From an uncultured Novosphingobium sp. (GTDB lineage: Bacteria > Pseudomonadota > Alphaproteobacteria > Sphingomonadales > Sphingomonadaceae): DNA of 64,000 bases. Each line of letters begins with the position of its first letter. Position 1 is the stretch's first letter. The notes beneath the pieces were generated by a model. That model worked only from the letters and a program-made list of their open reading frames with translations, was not told the DNA's origin and did not search any database. Shown here piece after piece: positions 11,078 to 19,528 of the stretch. The position numbers and the translations under genes are program-made. Location of the stretch: contig CALKVF010000074.1 of NCBI GenBank assembly GCA_937996535.1, positions 23,349 through 87,348 of the forward strand. Direction: 5' to 3'.

Positions 11078-12397
11078 ATGAGCGACCTGTTCGTCGATGA
11101 CCTGCCCGCGCCGCCGCCCCAGCCGCTGCGCGAAGATGCCCCGCTGGCCGACCGTTTGCGGCCGGCCACGCTGGCGGATGTCATCGGCCAGGATCACCTG
11201 ACCGGCCCCGAAGGGGCAATCGGGCGGATGGTCGCCGCCGGGCGGCTTTCCAGCATGATCCTGTGGGGGCCGCCGGGCACTGGCAAGACCAGCACCGCGC
11301 GGCTGCTGGCCGATGCGGTGGGGATGCGCTTTATCTCGGTCAGCGCGGTATTTTCAGGCGTGGCCGATCTCAAGAAGGCCTTTGCCGAGGCGGAAACTGC
11401 CGCCAAGGCCGGCCAGCGCACCCTGCTGTTCGTGGATGAGATCCATCGCTTCAACCGCGCCCAGCAGGACGGCTTCCTGCCGTTTGTCGAACGCGGCACG
11501 GTGACGCTGGTCGGCGCCACCACCGAAAACCCCAGTTTCGCGCTGAACGCGGCGCTGCTCAGCCGCGCGCAAGTGCTGATCCTCCACCGGCTCGATGCCG
11601 CCGCGCTCGATCTGCTGCTGACCCGCGCCGAGGCGCTGGCCGGGCCGCTGCCGCTGACCGCAGAGGCGCGCGAAGCACTGGTCGCCTCGGCCGATGGCGA
11701 TGGGCGGTTCCTGCTCAATCAGGCCGAAACGCTTTACAATGCCAAGATCCCCGAACCGCTTGACCCAGCGGGGCTGGGCAAGTTCCTCCAGCGCCGGGTG
11801 GCGGTCTATGACAAGGACCGCGACGGGCATTACAATCTGATTTCCGCGCTGCACAAGGCGCTGCGCGGCTCGGACCCGCAGGCCGCGCTCTATTACATGG
11901 CGCGGATGCTGACCGCGGGCGAGGAACCGCTTTACGTGCTGCGCCGGCTGGTGCGCTTTGCCAGCGAGGATATTGGCCTTGCCGATCCGCAAGCGCTGCC
12001 CCAGTGCCTTGCCGCCAAGGACGCCTATCAGTTCCTCGGCAGCCCCGAAGGCGAACTGGCGATCGTCCAGGCCTGCCTCTACCTCGCCACCGCGCCCAAA
12101 TCGAACGCGGCCTATGTCGCCCAGAAAGAAGCCTGGAAAAGCGCGCGCGACACCGGCAGCCTCGCTCCGCCCGCCAATATCCTCAACGCCCCGACCAAGC
12201 TGATGAAGGACATCGGCTACGGCGCCGGCTATTCCTATGACCACGAGGCCGAGGACGGCTTTTCGGGCGACAATTACTGGCCCGAGGAGATGAGCCCGCA
12301 GACCTATTACCGCCCGGTCGAACGCGGGTTCGAGCGCGAAGTGGTCAAGCGGCTCGAATGGTGGGACAAGAAGCGCAAGGACCGCCGCGGCGAATGA
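11078..12397 (+). CDS. rarA: Replication-associated recombination protein A (RarA/MgsA)
   Basis: AAA+ ATPase (439 aa) related to clamp-loader and RuvB proteins, acting at stalled replication forks with SSB. After an N-terminal ADRLRPATLADVIGQDHL block come Walker A GPPGTGKTST, Walker B LLFVDEIHRFNRAQQ, sensor 1 VGATTENPSF, and the C-terminal tetramerisation domain with ALHKALRGSDPQAALYYMARM. The ATG at 11078 gives the normal N-terminus; the longer upstream frame runs through the divergent gene's start region. The stop overlaps the next gene's ATG (ATGA, 12394-12397), so both are coupled. Confidence 0.96.
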   Translation: MSDLFVDDLPAPPPQPLREDAPLADRLRPATLADVIGQDHLTGPEGAIGRMVAAGRLSSMILWGPPGTGKTSTARLLADAVGMRFISVSAVFSGVADLKKAFAEAETAAKAGQRTLLFVDEIHRFNRAQQDGFLPFVERGTVTLVGATTENPSFALNAALLSRAQVLILHRLDAAALDLLLTRAEALAGPLPLTAEAREALVASADGDGRFLLNQAETLYNAKIPEPLDPAGLGKFLQRRVAVYDKDRDGHYNLISALHKALRGSDPQAALYYMARMLTAGEEPLYVLRRLVRFASEDIGLADPQALPQCLAAKDAYQFLGSPEGELAIVQACLYLATAPKSNAAYVAQKEAWKSARDTGSLAPPANILNAPTKLMKDIGYGAGYSYDHEAEDGFSGDNYWPEEMSPQTYYRPVERGFEREVVKRLEWWDKKRKDRRGE

Positions 12398-13266
12398 TCG
12401 CAGGCCGGTTTCGCCACTTTGCCGCGATCGACTGGTCGGGCGCGGCGGGAGAGCGGCACCGCGGCATTGCCGTTGCGCTGTGCAGCCACGGCAGCGCCGC
12501 GCCGCAGCTGGTCCGCCCCGGCCACCGCTGGTCGCGCGGCGAAGTGCTGGACTGGCTGCTGAACGACCTCCCCGCCGATACTCTGGTGGGCTTCGACATG
12601 GGGATCAGCCTTGCTCATGCCGATACCGGCGCATTCCTGCCCGGCTGGGCGCAAAGTCCGCCCGATGCCCGCAGCCTGTGGGCGCTGATCGACCACATCT
12701 GCGCCGGCGACCCTCACCTTGGCGCTTCCAGTTTCGTCGATCATACCGAAGCCGCGCGGCATTTCCGCCGTCACGGCGGGCGCGAGGGTGACCGGTTTGG
12801 CGGCGGGCGCGGGCGCCTGCGCCTGACCGAGCGCGCGCAGGAAGCGATGGGCTGCAAGCCCTACAGCAATTTCAACCTTGTCGGCGCGGCGCAGGTTGGC
12901 AAGTCCAGCCTCACAGGGATGCGACTGCTGCACCGGCTGGAGCACCGTCTGCCGGTCTGGCCGGTCGATCCCCTCCCCGCGGCGGGATCGGCTGTGGTCG
13001 AAATCTACACCACGATTGCCGCGATGGCCGCCGGGCGCAGCGCCGCAAAATCCAAGATCCGCGACGGAGAAACGCTCGATATCGCGCTGGCCGCGCTGGG
13101 CAGCGCGCCCATCGGCGGACGCGGACCGATCGCCGATCATGCCTGCGACGCGCTGCTGACCGCCGCCTGGCTGCGCACTGCGGCCCACGATCCCGCCCTG
13201 TGGAACCCGCCCGCCCTCACCGCGCAAATTGCCGCAACCGAGGGGTGGACCTTTGGCGCGCGGTAA
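12394..13266 (+). CDS. DUF429-like predicted RNase H-fold nuclease
   Basis: 290 aa, no signal peptide or membrane segment. Acidic residues sit where an RNase H-like fold would place them: D13 in the first strand (AAIDWSGAAG), D68 in TLVGFDMGISL, E203 in AVVEIYTT, and D248/D252 in DHACDALLTAAW. The last motif is typical of the DUF429 predicted nucleases, to which I tentatively assign it; this is a motif-level judgement, not an alignment. The ATG overlaps the rarA stop, implying co-translation and possibly a shared role in fork repair. It ends 26 bp before tRNA-Thr. Confidence 0.7.
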   Translation: MIAGRFRHFAAIDWSGAAGERHRGIAVALCSHGSAAPQLVRPGHRWSRGEVLDWLLNDLPADTLVGFDMGISLAHADTGAFLPGWAQSPPDARSLWALIDHICAGDPHLGASSFVDHTEAARHFRRHGGREGDRFGGGRGRLRLTERAQEAMGCKPYSNFNLVGAAQVGKSSLTGMRLLHRLEHRLPVWPVDPLPAAGSAVVEIYTTIAAMAAGRSAAKSKIRDGETLDIALAALGSAPIGGRGPIADHACDALLTAAWLRTAAHDPALWNPPALTAQIAATEGWTFGAR

Positions 13267-13292
13267 AGCAAAGAGCCTGCACAACATCCGAT

Positions 13293-13368
13293 GCCGGCTT
13301 AGCTCAGTTGGTAGAGCACCTGCTTTGTAACCAGGGGGTCAGGGGTTCGATTCCTCTAGCCGGCACCA
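13293..13368 (+). tRNA. tRNA-Thr (anticodon UGU)
   Basis: 76 nt including encoded CCA. Acceptor stem GCCGGCT/AGCCGGC, D arm GCTC..GAGC, anticodon loop TTTGTAA (anticodon TGT), and T arm AGGGG-TTCGATT-CCTCT with one G-T wobble. The anticodon stem CCTGC/CCAGG has a C-C mismatch at the loop-closing 31-39 pair, which is unusual. Confidence 0.95.
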
Positions 13369-13392
13369 GACATCAGGGAGCGGGCAACACCG

Positions 13393-14382
13393 ATGCTTGC
13401 AGAGATGATCCAGCGCCTGTTTGAGCGCAGCCTTGACGACAAGGCCCAGACCCGCGCCAAGGACGGCGAATGGCTGGGCGATTTGTGGGGCGAAGTGGCC
13501 GAAATGGGCCTGCCCCTGGCCCTGCTGAGCGAAGACCAGGGCGGCTTTGGCCTGTCCCCCGCCGAACAGGGCGAAGCGCTGCGGCTGATGGGGCTCTATG
13601 CCGTGCCGCTGCCGGTGGTCGAAACCATGGGTGCCAATCGCCTACTGGCCAAGGCCGGGCTGGCGCTGGCCGAAGGGCCCGCCGGGCTGGCCCGCGCCGA
13701 TGACCTTGCGGTGGCGGGCGGAAAGCTGACCGGCACGGTCGCCCGGGTGGCCTGGGGTGACAGCCTCGATTGCCTAGCGCTGGCGGTGGGAGACACGCTC
13801 TACCGCGTGCCGCGCGCCGGCTGGACCATCGCCGAGCCCGGCACCTCCGCCAATTTCCACCCGCGCCCGACGCTGCGGATCGATTGGGCGATCGATGCCT
13901 CGGCCCCGCTGCCGCATTGCCCGCTAGCCGAAGGCGCCACCTTGCGGGCCTTCCAGATCGCCGGCGCGCTCGAAGCCGCGCTCGACATGACGCTCGATCA
14001 CACCGCCACCCGCGTCCAGTTCGGCAAGCCGCTGCAAAAGAACCAGGTGGTCCAGCACGAACTCGCCAAACTGGCGGGAGAGCTGGCCTGCGCCACGGCG
14101 GCTGCCGATCTTGCCGCCGAAGCGCTTGAACGGGCCGATGTGCTGGGGGTTGCCGCCGGCACCCTGCGCGCGCGCGAAGCCGCCGGGGCGGGCGCTTCGA
14201 TAGCTGCGCAGATGCACGGCGCGATCGGCTTCACCCGCGAACACCGCCTGCATCTCTACACCACCGCGCTGTGGACCTGGCGGGATGAATTTGGCGGACA
14301 GGTGGGCTGGGCCAAGCTGCTCGGCGCTGCCGCCCTCGAAGCCGGCGGTGCCGGATACTGGCCGATGGTGACTGAGCTATGA
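13393..14382 (+). CDS. Acyl-CoA dehydrogenase family protein, short subunit
   Basis: 329 aa. It has the acyl-CoA dehydrogenase all-helical N-domain (GLPLALLSEDQGGFGLSPAE), a shortened beta domain, and a helical C-domain with TRVQFGKPLQKNQVVQHELA and MHGAIGFTREHRLHLY, the last two being typical FAD-contact regions. It is shorter than the usual 380-400 aa and its stop overlaps the start of a full-length paralogue. Such unequal pairs form alpha2beta2 heterotetramers in CoA-ester, for example steroid, degradation. Whether this one keeps a catalytic base cannot be settled by eye. The substrate is unknown. Confidence 0.87.
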   Translation: MLAEMIQRLFERSLDDKAQTRAKDGEWLGDLWGEVAEMGLPLALLSEDQGGFGLSPAEQGEALRLMGLYAVPLPVVETMGANRLLAKAGLALAEGPAGLARADDLAVAGGKLTGTVARVAWGDSLDCLALAVGDTLYRVPRAGWTIAEPGTSANFHPRPTLRIDWAIDASAPLPHCPLAEGATLRAFQIAGALEAALDMTLDHTATRVQFGKPLQKNQVVQHELAKLAGELACATAAADLAAEALERADVLGVAAGTLRAREAAGAGASIAAQMHGAIGFTREHRLHLYTTALWTWRDEFGGQVGWAKLLGAAALEAGGAGYWPMVTEL

Positions 14383-15533
14383 GCGTGATTCCCTTCCCCG
14401 CCCCGCCCGCCGACAGCGCCGAAGTGCTGGCGCTGCGCACCGAATTTCGCGCCTTTCTGGCCAAGCAGCTCGAAGGCCGCACCCCGCGCCAGCGCTCGGA
14501 CAACTGGTATGGCTATGACCGCGCCTTTTCGCGCGCGATGGGCCAGGCTGGCTATCTCGGCATGACCTGGCCCAAGCAATATGGCGGGCACGAACGCAGC
14601 GCCTTTGAACGCGCCGTGGTGGTCGAGGAATGTCTTGCCGCAGGCGCCCCGGTCGGCGCGCACTGGATCGCCGACCGCCAGAGCGGGCCTTCGATCCTCA
14701 AATTCGGCACCGAGGAGCAACGCCAGTCGTTCCTGCCGCGCATCGCCGCAGGTGAACTGTCGTTCGGGATCGGGATGAGCGAGCCGGATTCGGGCTCCGA
14801 TCTTGCCGCGACCCGCACCAAGGCGGTGCGCGACGGCGACGTTTACCGCGTCACCGGCACCAAGGTCTGGACCAGCTTCGCCCACGAAGCCGATTTCGCG
14901 ATCCTGTTCTGCCGTACCAGCGGCACCCCGGCCGATCGCCACAACGGCACCAGCCAGCTGTTGCTTGATCTCAAGCACACCCCGGGGCTGACGATCAAAC
15001 CGATCATCGACCACGCCGGCCAGCACCACTTCAACGAAATGCATCTGGAAGAAGCCGTGGTGCCGGCCTCCATGCTGCTGGGCGAAGAAGGCCAGGGCTG
15101 GGATCAGGTGATGAGCGAACTCGCCTTTGAACGCTCGGGCCCCGAACGCTTCCTCTCCTCGATCGAACTCTTGGTGCAGCTGATCGAAGTGCTGAAGGGG
15201 CGCGATAGCGAAGCTGCGCAGATCACGCTGGGCCGCGTCACCGCGCGGCTGGCCGTGCTCCGCCGCCTGTCGCGCTCGGTCGCCGCGATGCTGCAGGAAA
15301 AGCAAAACGCCGGGCTGCAGGCCGCGATCGTCAAGGACGTGGGCGCGCTGTTCGAGCAGGGCCTGCCCGACATCGCCCGCGAGCTGGTCGATCAGGAACC
15401 CGATCCGCGCGCCGCCGGGGCCTATGCCTCGGTGCTGGCGAACATCGTCCACAATGCGCCAAGCTGGTCGCTGCGTGGCGGCACCCGCGAAATTCTGCGC
15501 GGGATCATCGCACGCGGGCTGGGGACGCGGTAA
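14379..15533 (+). CDS. Acyl-CoA dehydrogenase, full-length subunit
   Basis: 384 aa flavoprotein that would oxidise an acyl-CoA to the enoyl-CoA in the cytoplasm. Visible blocks are GYLGMTWPKQYGGHERS, the FAD/substrate region FGIGMSEPDSGSDLAATRT, VTGTKVWTSFAHEADFAIL, and LAFERSGPERFLSS, where the Glu of FERSGPE is a candidate for the catalytic region. The C-terminal block is WSLRGGTREILRGIIARGLG. It is translationally coupled (ATGA) to the short dehydrogenase upstream, supporting a heteromeric enzyme. It is convergent with queF, 26 bp downstream. Confidence 0.92.
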   Translation: MSVIPFPAPPADSAEVLALRTEFRAFLAKQLEGRTPRQRSDNWYGYDRAFSRAMGQAGYLGMTWPKQYGGHERSAFERAVVVEECLAAGAPVGAHWIADRQSGPSILKFGTEEQRQSFLPRIAAGELSFGIGMSEPDSGSDLAATRTKAVRDGDVYRVTGTKVWTSFAHEADFAILFCRTSGTPADRHNGTSQLLLDLKHTPGLTIKPIIDHAGQHHFNEMHLEEAVVPASMLLGEEGQGWDQVMSELAFERSGPERFLSSIELLVQLIEVLKGRDSEAAQITLGRVTARLAVLRRLSRSVAAMLQEKQNAGLQAAIVKDVGALFEQGLPDIARELVDQEPDPRAAGAYASVLANIVHNAPSWSLRGGTREILRGIIARGLGTR

Positions 15534-15559
15534 CGCCCCGCCCGCCCAGCCCCGGCTAG

Positions 15560-16018
15560 TCAGCCCCGGCCGCGATAGCTGGCAACGCCCTGATCGGGCA
15601 CCCACAGCCCTTCGGGCGCGGGGCCCGATTGCCAGAACACGTCAATCGGGATCCCGCCGCGCGGATACCAATAGCCGCCGATCCGCAGCCAGCGGGGCTT
15701 CATCTCGTCAAACAGGCGCTGGCCGATGCCCACGGTCACGTCTTCGTGGAAACCCGCGTGATTGCGGAACGAGCCGAGGAACAGCTTGAGGCTCTTCGAT
15801 TCGACGATCGTTTCGCCGGGCGCATAGTCGATCACCAGATGCGCAAAATCGGGCTGGCCGGTCACCGGGCAGAGCGAGGTGAACTCGGGCGCGGCGAACC
15901 GCGCGAGATAGAGCGCGGCCGGGCGCGGGTTGGGAACGTAATCGAGCACGGCGGCCTCGGGCGAGGCGGGCAGCGCGCTTTGCTGGCCAAGATGCAGCGG
16001 AAGGGGAGTGTCGGACAT
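15560..16018 (-). CDS. queF: NADPH-dependent preQ0 reductase QueF (short type)
   Basis: Reduces preQ0 nitrile to preQ1 amine in queuosine biosynthesis. 152 aa, the single-domain type. Catalytic C50 (SLCPVTGQPD) and D57 lie seven residues apart, as in the Bacillus enzyme (Cys55/Asp62). The QueF substrate motif appears as ETIVESKSLKLFLGSFRNHA, and FHEDVTV supplies the conserved His-Glu. The start at 16018 (MSDTPLP) is preferred over an upstream in-frame codon at 16051 because the latter adds a tail unlike QueF. No other queuosine gene is in the window. Confidence 0.95.
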   Translation of the reverse strand: MSDTPLPLHLGQQSALPASPEAAVLDYVPNPRPAALYLARFAAPEFTSLCPVTGQPDFAHLVIDYAPGETIVESKSLKLFLGSFRNHAGFHEDVTVGIGQRLFDEMKPRWLRIGGYWYPRGGIPIDVFWQSGPAPEGLWVPDQGVASYRGRG

Positions 16019-16083
16019 GGCCGTGCCATGCCCCCATCGCGCGGATTGCACAAGTCAGCCCTTTACGGGCACGGCAGGCATCA

Positions 16084-16102
16084 CAGTTCACTTCCAGTTC
16101 AC
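16084..16102. repeat. Tandem CAGTTCAC repeat in the queF upstream region
   Basis: CAGTTCAC occurs at 16084-16091 and 16095-16102, an 11-bp period close to one helical turn; a partial CAGTT follows at 16111. It lies in the divergent spacer between queF and the proline-rich protein gene, so it may be a regulator binding site. Confidence 0.35.
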
Positions 16103-16171
16103 GGCTTCACCAGTTAGGCTTTGTTTCCCGTGGGATAGATGGACAGGGTGATGCGAATGACAGGGGGAGCG

Positions 16172-17284
16172 ATGCCCGCATGGCGCGCACAGCTTGGCGC
16201 GGCGGCGCTGGTGCTCGGCCTTGGCAGCGCGCCGATCGCCGCCCAATCGGTCAACGACTACCGGCTGCCGGGGGCAACCTCGACGCCTGCCCCCAGCGGC
16301 GCGCAAGGCCCGGTCGATGCTGCAGAGCCAGCCGTGCGCCAGTCGGTCGCCACGCCCTCGCCCAGCCCTCAGCCCAGTCCTGCGGCAACCCAGACGCCGC
16401 CCGCGCGCACCGCGCCCAGCCCGGTGCCGAGCGCCGCGCCTAGGGCTCGTCCTTCGACGCAGGTGGCGGCGCCTCTGCCGCAGCCCCAGCCCCAACCCCA
16501 GCCCCAGCCCAGCGCAACACTGGCGGCTCCCCTGCCCCAAGCCTCGCCATCAGTCGCCCCGCCGCCCACGGTGTTGCCTACTGCACCGGGATCCAGTTCC
16601 ACGCCGCTCATTCCCGAAACGCTCTGGCCGTGGCTCGCCGCCGCGCTGGCGCTGGCTGCGGCGGGCTTTGCCGCGCTGTGGTGGCGCAGCCGCAAGGCCC
16701 GTCCCGCTGTGGTCGAATTCGAGCGCCCGGTGCCCACGCAGGCACCCGCGCCCCAGCCCGCCTCACCACCAACGCCAACCGCAACACCATCTTCCGCGCC
16801 GGCGATCGAAATCGTGCTGGAGGCCCAGCGGCTCACCGCTTCGTTGATGGCGACCACGCTGACCTATCGACTGCGGCTGACCAACCGCGGCGATCAAGCG
16901 CTGACCACGCTGGCAATCGAGGGTGACATGGTCTCGGCCCATGCCTCACTCCCACCCGACCAGCAGATCGCCAGCCCCGCTCAGCGGCTTGAACTGCGCC
17001 ATGCCGCGGTTGATCTCGCGCCGGGTGCCAGCACCGAATTTTCGGGCGATCTGCGCCTTGCGCTCACCGCGATCACCCCGATCCGCGCAGGTGATGGTGC
17101 CTATTTCGTGCCGCTCGCGCGGTTGAGGGTCGAGGCCAGCACCCCGGCGGGCGAGACGCAGCTTACCGTGCAGACCTTCGTGATCGGCGAATTGGCCGAA
17201 AACCCCGGCGCCCCGCTGCGCCCGTTCCGGCTTGACCAGGGGCCGCGCACCTATGCCCGGCTGGGTCAGCGCGTGGTCGACTAG
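16172..17284 (+). CDS. Proline-rich single-pass membrane protein, unknown function
   Basis: 370 aa. An N-terminal signal segment ends near APIAAQS. It is followed by about 115 residues rich in Pro, Ala, Ser and Thr including a PQ repeat tract, one membrane helix (LWPWLAAALALAAAGFAALWW), an RSRKAR stop-transfer stretch, another Pro/Thr-rich linker, and a C-terminal beta-rich domain of about 160 residues (VLEAQRLTASLMATTLTYRLRLTNRGDQALTTL) reminiscent of an immunoglobulin-like fold. The start at 16172 is chosen for its strong AGGGGGAG ribosome site over three upstream ATGs (16139, 16151, 16157). By topology the C-terminal domain would be cytoplasmic if the signal is cleaved. No function can be assigned. 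Confidence 0.75.
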   Translation: MPAWRAQLGAAALVLGLGSAPIAAQSVNDYRLPGATSTPAPSGAQGPVDAAEPAVRQSVATPSPSPQPSPAATQTPPARTAPSPVPSAAPRARPSTQVAAPLPQPQPQPQPQPSATLAAPLPQASPSVAPPPTVLPTAPGSSSTPLIPETLWPWLAAALALAAAGFAALWWRSRKARPAVVEFERPVPTQAPAPQPASPPTPTATPSSAPAIEIVLEAQRLTASLMATTLTYRLRLTNRGDQALTTLAIEGDMVSAHASLPPDQQIASPAQRLELRHAAVDLAPGASTEFSGDLRLALTAITPIRAGDGAYFVPLARLRVEASTPAGETQLTVQTFVIGELAENPGAPLRPFRLDQGPRTYARLGQRVVD

Positions 17285-17434
17285 GGCGATCCGCCATTGC
17301 CCCTAATCCATAGGTAAATTCTCCATCTCCCCCCTCGACGCCGCGCGCCGGGAGGTCTAGTCCTTTCGCATGTGCAGCGAGAGGGGCGCTGCCAAGACGG
17401 CGAAATGCCGCGCATGCCACAGTGCGAGGAGGAC

Positions 17435-18283
17435 ATGAGCAACATGGATAGTCTGGTTTCGACCGAATGGCTCGCCAACGAAATGGGGGCGAGCGATCTG
17501 AGGATTGTCGACTGTACCAAGCACCTGCCCGGCGCGAGCCGCGATGCACAGGCCGAATACGAAGCCGGGCACATCCCCGGCGCCGTATTCATGGACCTGG
17601 GTGAACTGGTCGATGTCAGCGCCCCGATCGAGAACACCCTGCCCCCGGCGGAAAAGTTCGCCAGCCGGATGCAGACGCTCGGCCTGGGCGATGGCAGCCG
17701 CATCGTGCTCTACGATGACAGCGCGGTGAAAACCGCGGCGCGGGCGTGGTTCATGCTCAAGATGTTTGGCGCGCACGATGTCGCGATCCTCGATGGCGGG
17801 ATCGGCAAGTGGAAGGCCGAAGGCCGCCCGCTCGCTCAGGGCAAGGAAACCCTGCGCCACCGCCACTTCACCGTCTGGCAGGACGACAAGAACCTGCGCA
17901 CCAAGGCCCACGTGCTGGCCAACCTGCACAGCAAGGACGAACAGGTGATCGACGCGCGCGGCGCGGCGCGCTGGTCGGGCGCAGAGGGCGATCCCCGCCC
18001 GAACATCGCCAGCGGCCACATCCCCGGCTCGCTCAACGTGCCCTACACCGAACTCTACAACGCCGATGGCACCTTCAAGGACAAAGGCGGGCTCAAGGCC
18101 GCGTTTGAAAATGCCGGGGTCGATCTGTCCAAACCGATCGTGACCAGCTGCGGCAGCGGAGTTACCGCCTGCGTTCTGCTGTTCGCGCTGCACCTGATCG
18201 GCAAGGATGATGCCGCGCTCTATGACGGCAGCTGGACCGAATGGGGCGCCGACCCTGATACGCCCAAGGCGACGGTGGCCTGA
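17435..18283 (+). CDS. sseA: 3-mercaptopyruvate/thiosulfate sulfurtransferase (tandem rhodanese)
   Basis: 282 aa with two rhodanese domains. The N-terminal domain carries LVSTEWLANEMG and YEAGHIPGAVFMDL and is the inactive one. The C-terminal domain has IDARGAARWSG, SGHIPGSLNVPY and the active-site loop CGSGVTA with the catalytic Cys, whose CGSGV form is typical of 3-mercaptopyruvate sulfurtransferases. A GCGAGGAGG ribosome site precedes the ATG at 17435, which rules out the longer upstream frame. metC follows three bases after the stop, so an operon for sulfur amino acid metabolism is likely. Confidence 0.93.
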   Translation: MSNMDSLVSTEWLANEMGASDLRIVDCTKHLPGASRDAQAEYEAGHIPGAVFMDLGELVDVSAPIENTLPPAEKFASRMQTLGLGDGSRIVLYDDSAVKTAARAWFMLKMFGAHDVAILDGGIGKWKAEGRPLAQGKETLRHRHFTVWQDDKNLRTKAHVLANLHSKDEQVIDARGAARWSGAEGDPRPNIASGHIPGSLNVPYTELYNADGTFKDKGGLKAAFENAGVDLSKPIVTSCGSGVTACVLLFALHLIGKDDAALYDGSWTEWGADPDTPKATVA

Positions 18284-18286
18284 TCC

Positions 18287-19528
18287 ATGGCCGGGGGCGC
18301 TGACGAGCAAAACCAGAAACCTGCCACCCGGCTCGTGACCAGCGGGCGCCGGGCGGAATGGACCGGCACGCCCGGCCAGCCCGGCTCGGTGGTCAGCGTG
18401 CCGGTGTGGCGCGCCAGCACCCATCTCTACCCGGACACCGCCGCGCTCCATGCCGGCAAACCCAACGAGGACGGCCACTTCTACTATGGCCGGCGCGGCG
18501 CGCCGACCCAGTGGGCGCTGGCCGATGCGCTGACCGCGCTCGAACCCGGCGCGGCGGGCACAGTGCTCTACCCCTCGGGGGTGGCGGCGCTGGCCGGCGC
18601 ACTGATGGCAGTGCTGCGCCCCGGCGATGTGCTGTTGATGACCGACAACGCCTATGAGCCGACCCGCAACCTCGGGCGCGGGCTGCTCAAGGATTTCGGG
18701 ATCGAGACGCGCTGGTTCGACCCGCTCGATCCCGCCGGGTTTGAGGCTGCGATCTGCGAGCGCACCCGCGCCGTGCTGGTCGAAAGCCCGGGCAGCCTGA
18801 CGATGGAAGTGCAGGACGTGCCCGCGCTCTGCGCCGCCGCCCGGCGCCATGACGTTACCGTGGTGCTCGACAACACCTGGGCCTCGCCCCTGGGCTTTGC
18901 CGCGCTTGAACACGGCGCGGACATTGCGGTGATGAGCCTGACCAAGCACGTTGGCGGCCACAGCGATGTGATGCTCGGCAGCGCCAGCGCAGGGGCAGCC
19001 TATTATGCCAAGCTGCGCCGCACCGCGCAGCAATTGGGGCAGGTCGTCTCGCCCGACGATGCGGCGCTGGCCGCGCGCGGGCTGCGCACGATGGGGCTGC
19101 GGCTCGAACGCGAAACCGCCAGCGCGCTGGAACTCGCCCGCTGGCTTGAAGCCCGGCCCGAAGTGGCGCGGGTGCTGTGCCCGATGCTGCCGGGATCGCC
19201 CGGACATGACATCTGGGCGCGCGATTTCACCGGCGGCTGCGGGCTGTTCAGCTTCGTGCTGAAGGGCAAAGACGGCGCCGCGCGCGATGCGCTGATCGAT
19301 GCGCTGACGCTGTTCGGGATCGGGTTCAGCTGGGGCGGGTTTGAAAGCCTCGCCACCCCGATCGATCCCGCCGCCCTGCGCAGCGCCACGGCCTGGCCGC
19401 TGCCCGGCATGGACGCTGCCGACCGCTTTGGCGTGCGCCTGTCGATCGGGCTCGAAGACACCGCCGATCTGATCGCCGATCTTGACCGCGGCCTTGCGGC
19501 CTGGACCGCTGCGGGGAGCCCGGCATGA
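18287..19528 (+). CDS. metC: Cystathionine beta-lyase
   Basis: PLP enzyme of the Cys/Met metabolism family (413 aa), cleaving cystathionine to homocysteine, pyruvate and ammonia. Features: an N-terminal region with PVWRASTHLYPD, the YYGRRGAPTQWALADAL substrate/PLP block, LDNTWASP with the PLP-contacting Asp, and the PLP lysine in SLTKHVGGHSDVMLG. The C-terminal domain has GIGFSWGGFESLATP and VRLSIGLEDTADLIADL. GFSWGGFESL is a form seen in MetC proteins more than in MetB. It lies three bases after sseA and its stop overlaps the MscS gene (ATGA). Confidence 0.93.
   Translation: MAGGADEQNQKPATRLVTSGRRAEWTGTPGQPGSVVSVPVWRASTHLYPDTAALHAGKPNEDGHFYYGRRGAPTQWALADALTALEPGAAGTVLYPSGVAALAGALMAVLRPGDVLLMTDNAYEPTRNLGRGLLKDFGIETRWFDPLDPAGFEAAICERTRAVLVESPGSLTMEVQDVPALCAAARRHDVTVVLDNTWASPLGFAALEHGADIAVMSLTKHVGGHSDVMLGSASAGAAYYAKLRRTAQQLGQVVSPDDAALAARGLRTMGLRLERETASALELARWLEARPEVARVLCPMLPGSPGHDIWARDFTGGCGLFSFVLKGKDGAARDALIDALTLFGIGFSWGGFESLATPIDPAALRSATAWPLPGMDAADRFGVRLSIGLEDTADLIADLDRGLAAWTAAGSPA

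Noticed and set aside
16494..16514. CCCCAGCC-type short tandem repeat
   Set aside because: It lies in frame inside the proline-rich protein and encodes the PQ tract, so it needs no separate explanation as a DNA element.
17357..19207. 616-codon minus-strand frame opposite sseA and metC
   Set aside because: It spans two recognisable genes and an intergenic gap, with His/Arg/Gly-rich composition typical of antisense frames in high-GC DNA.
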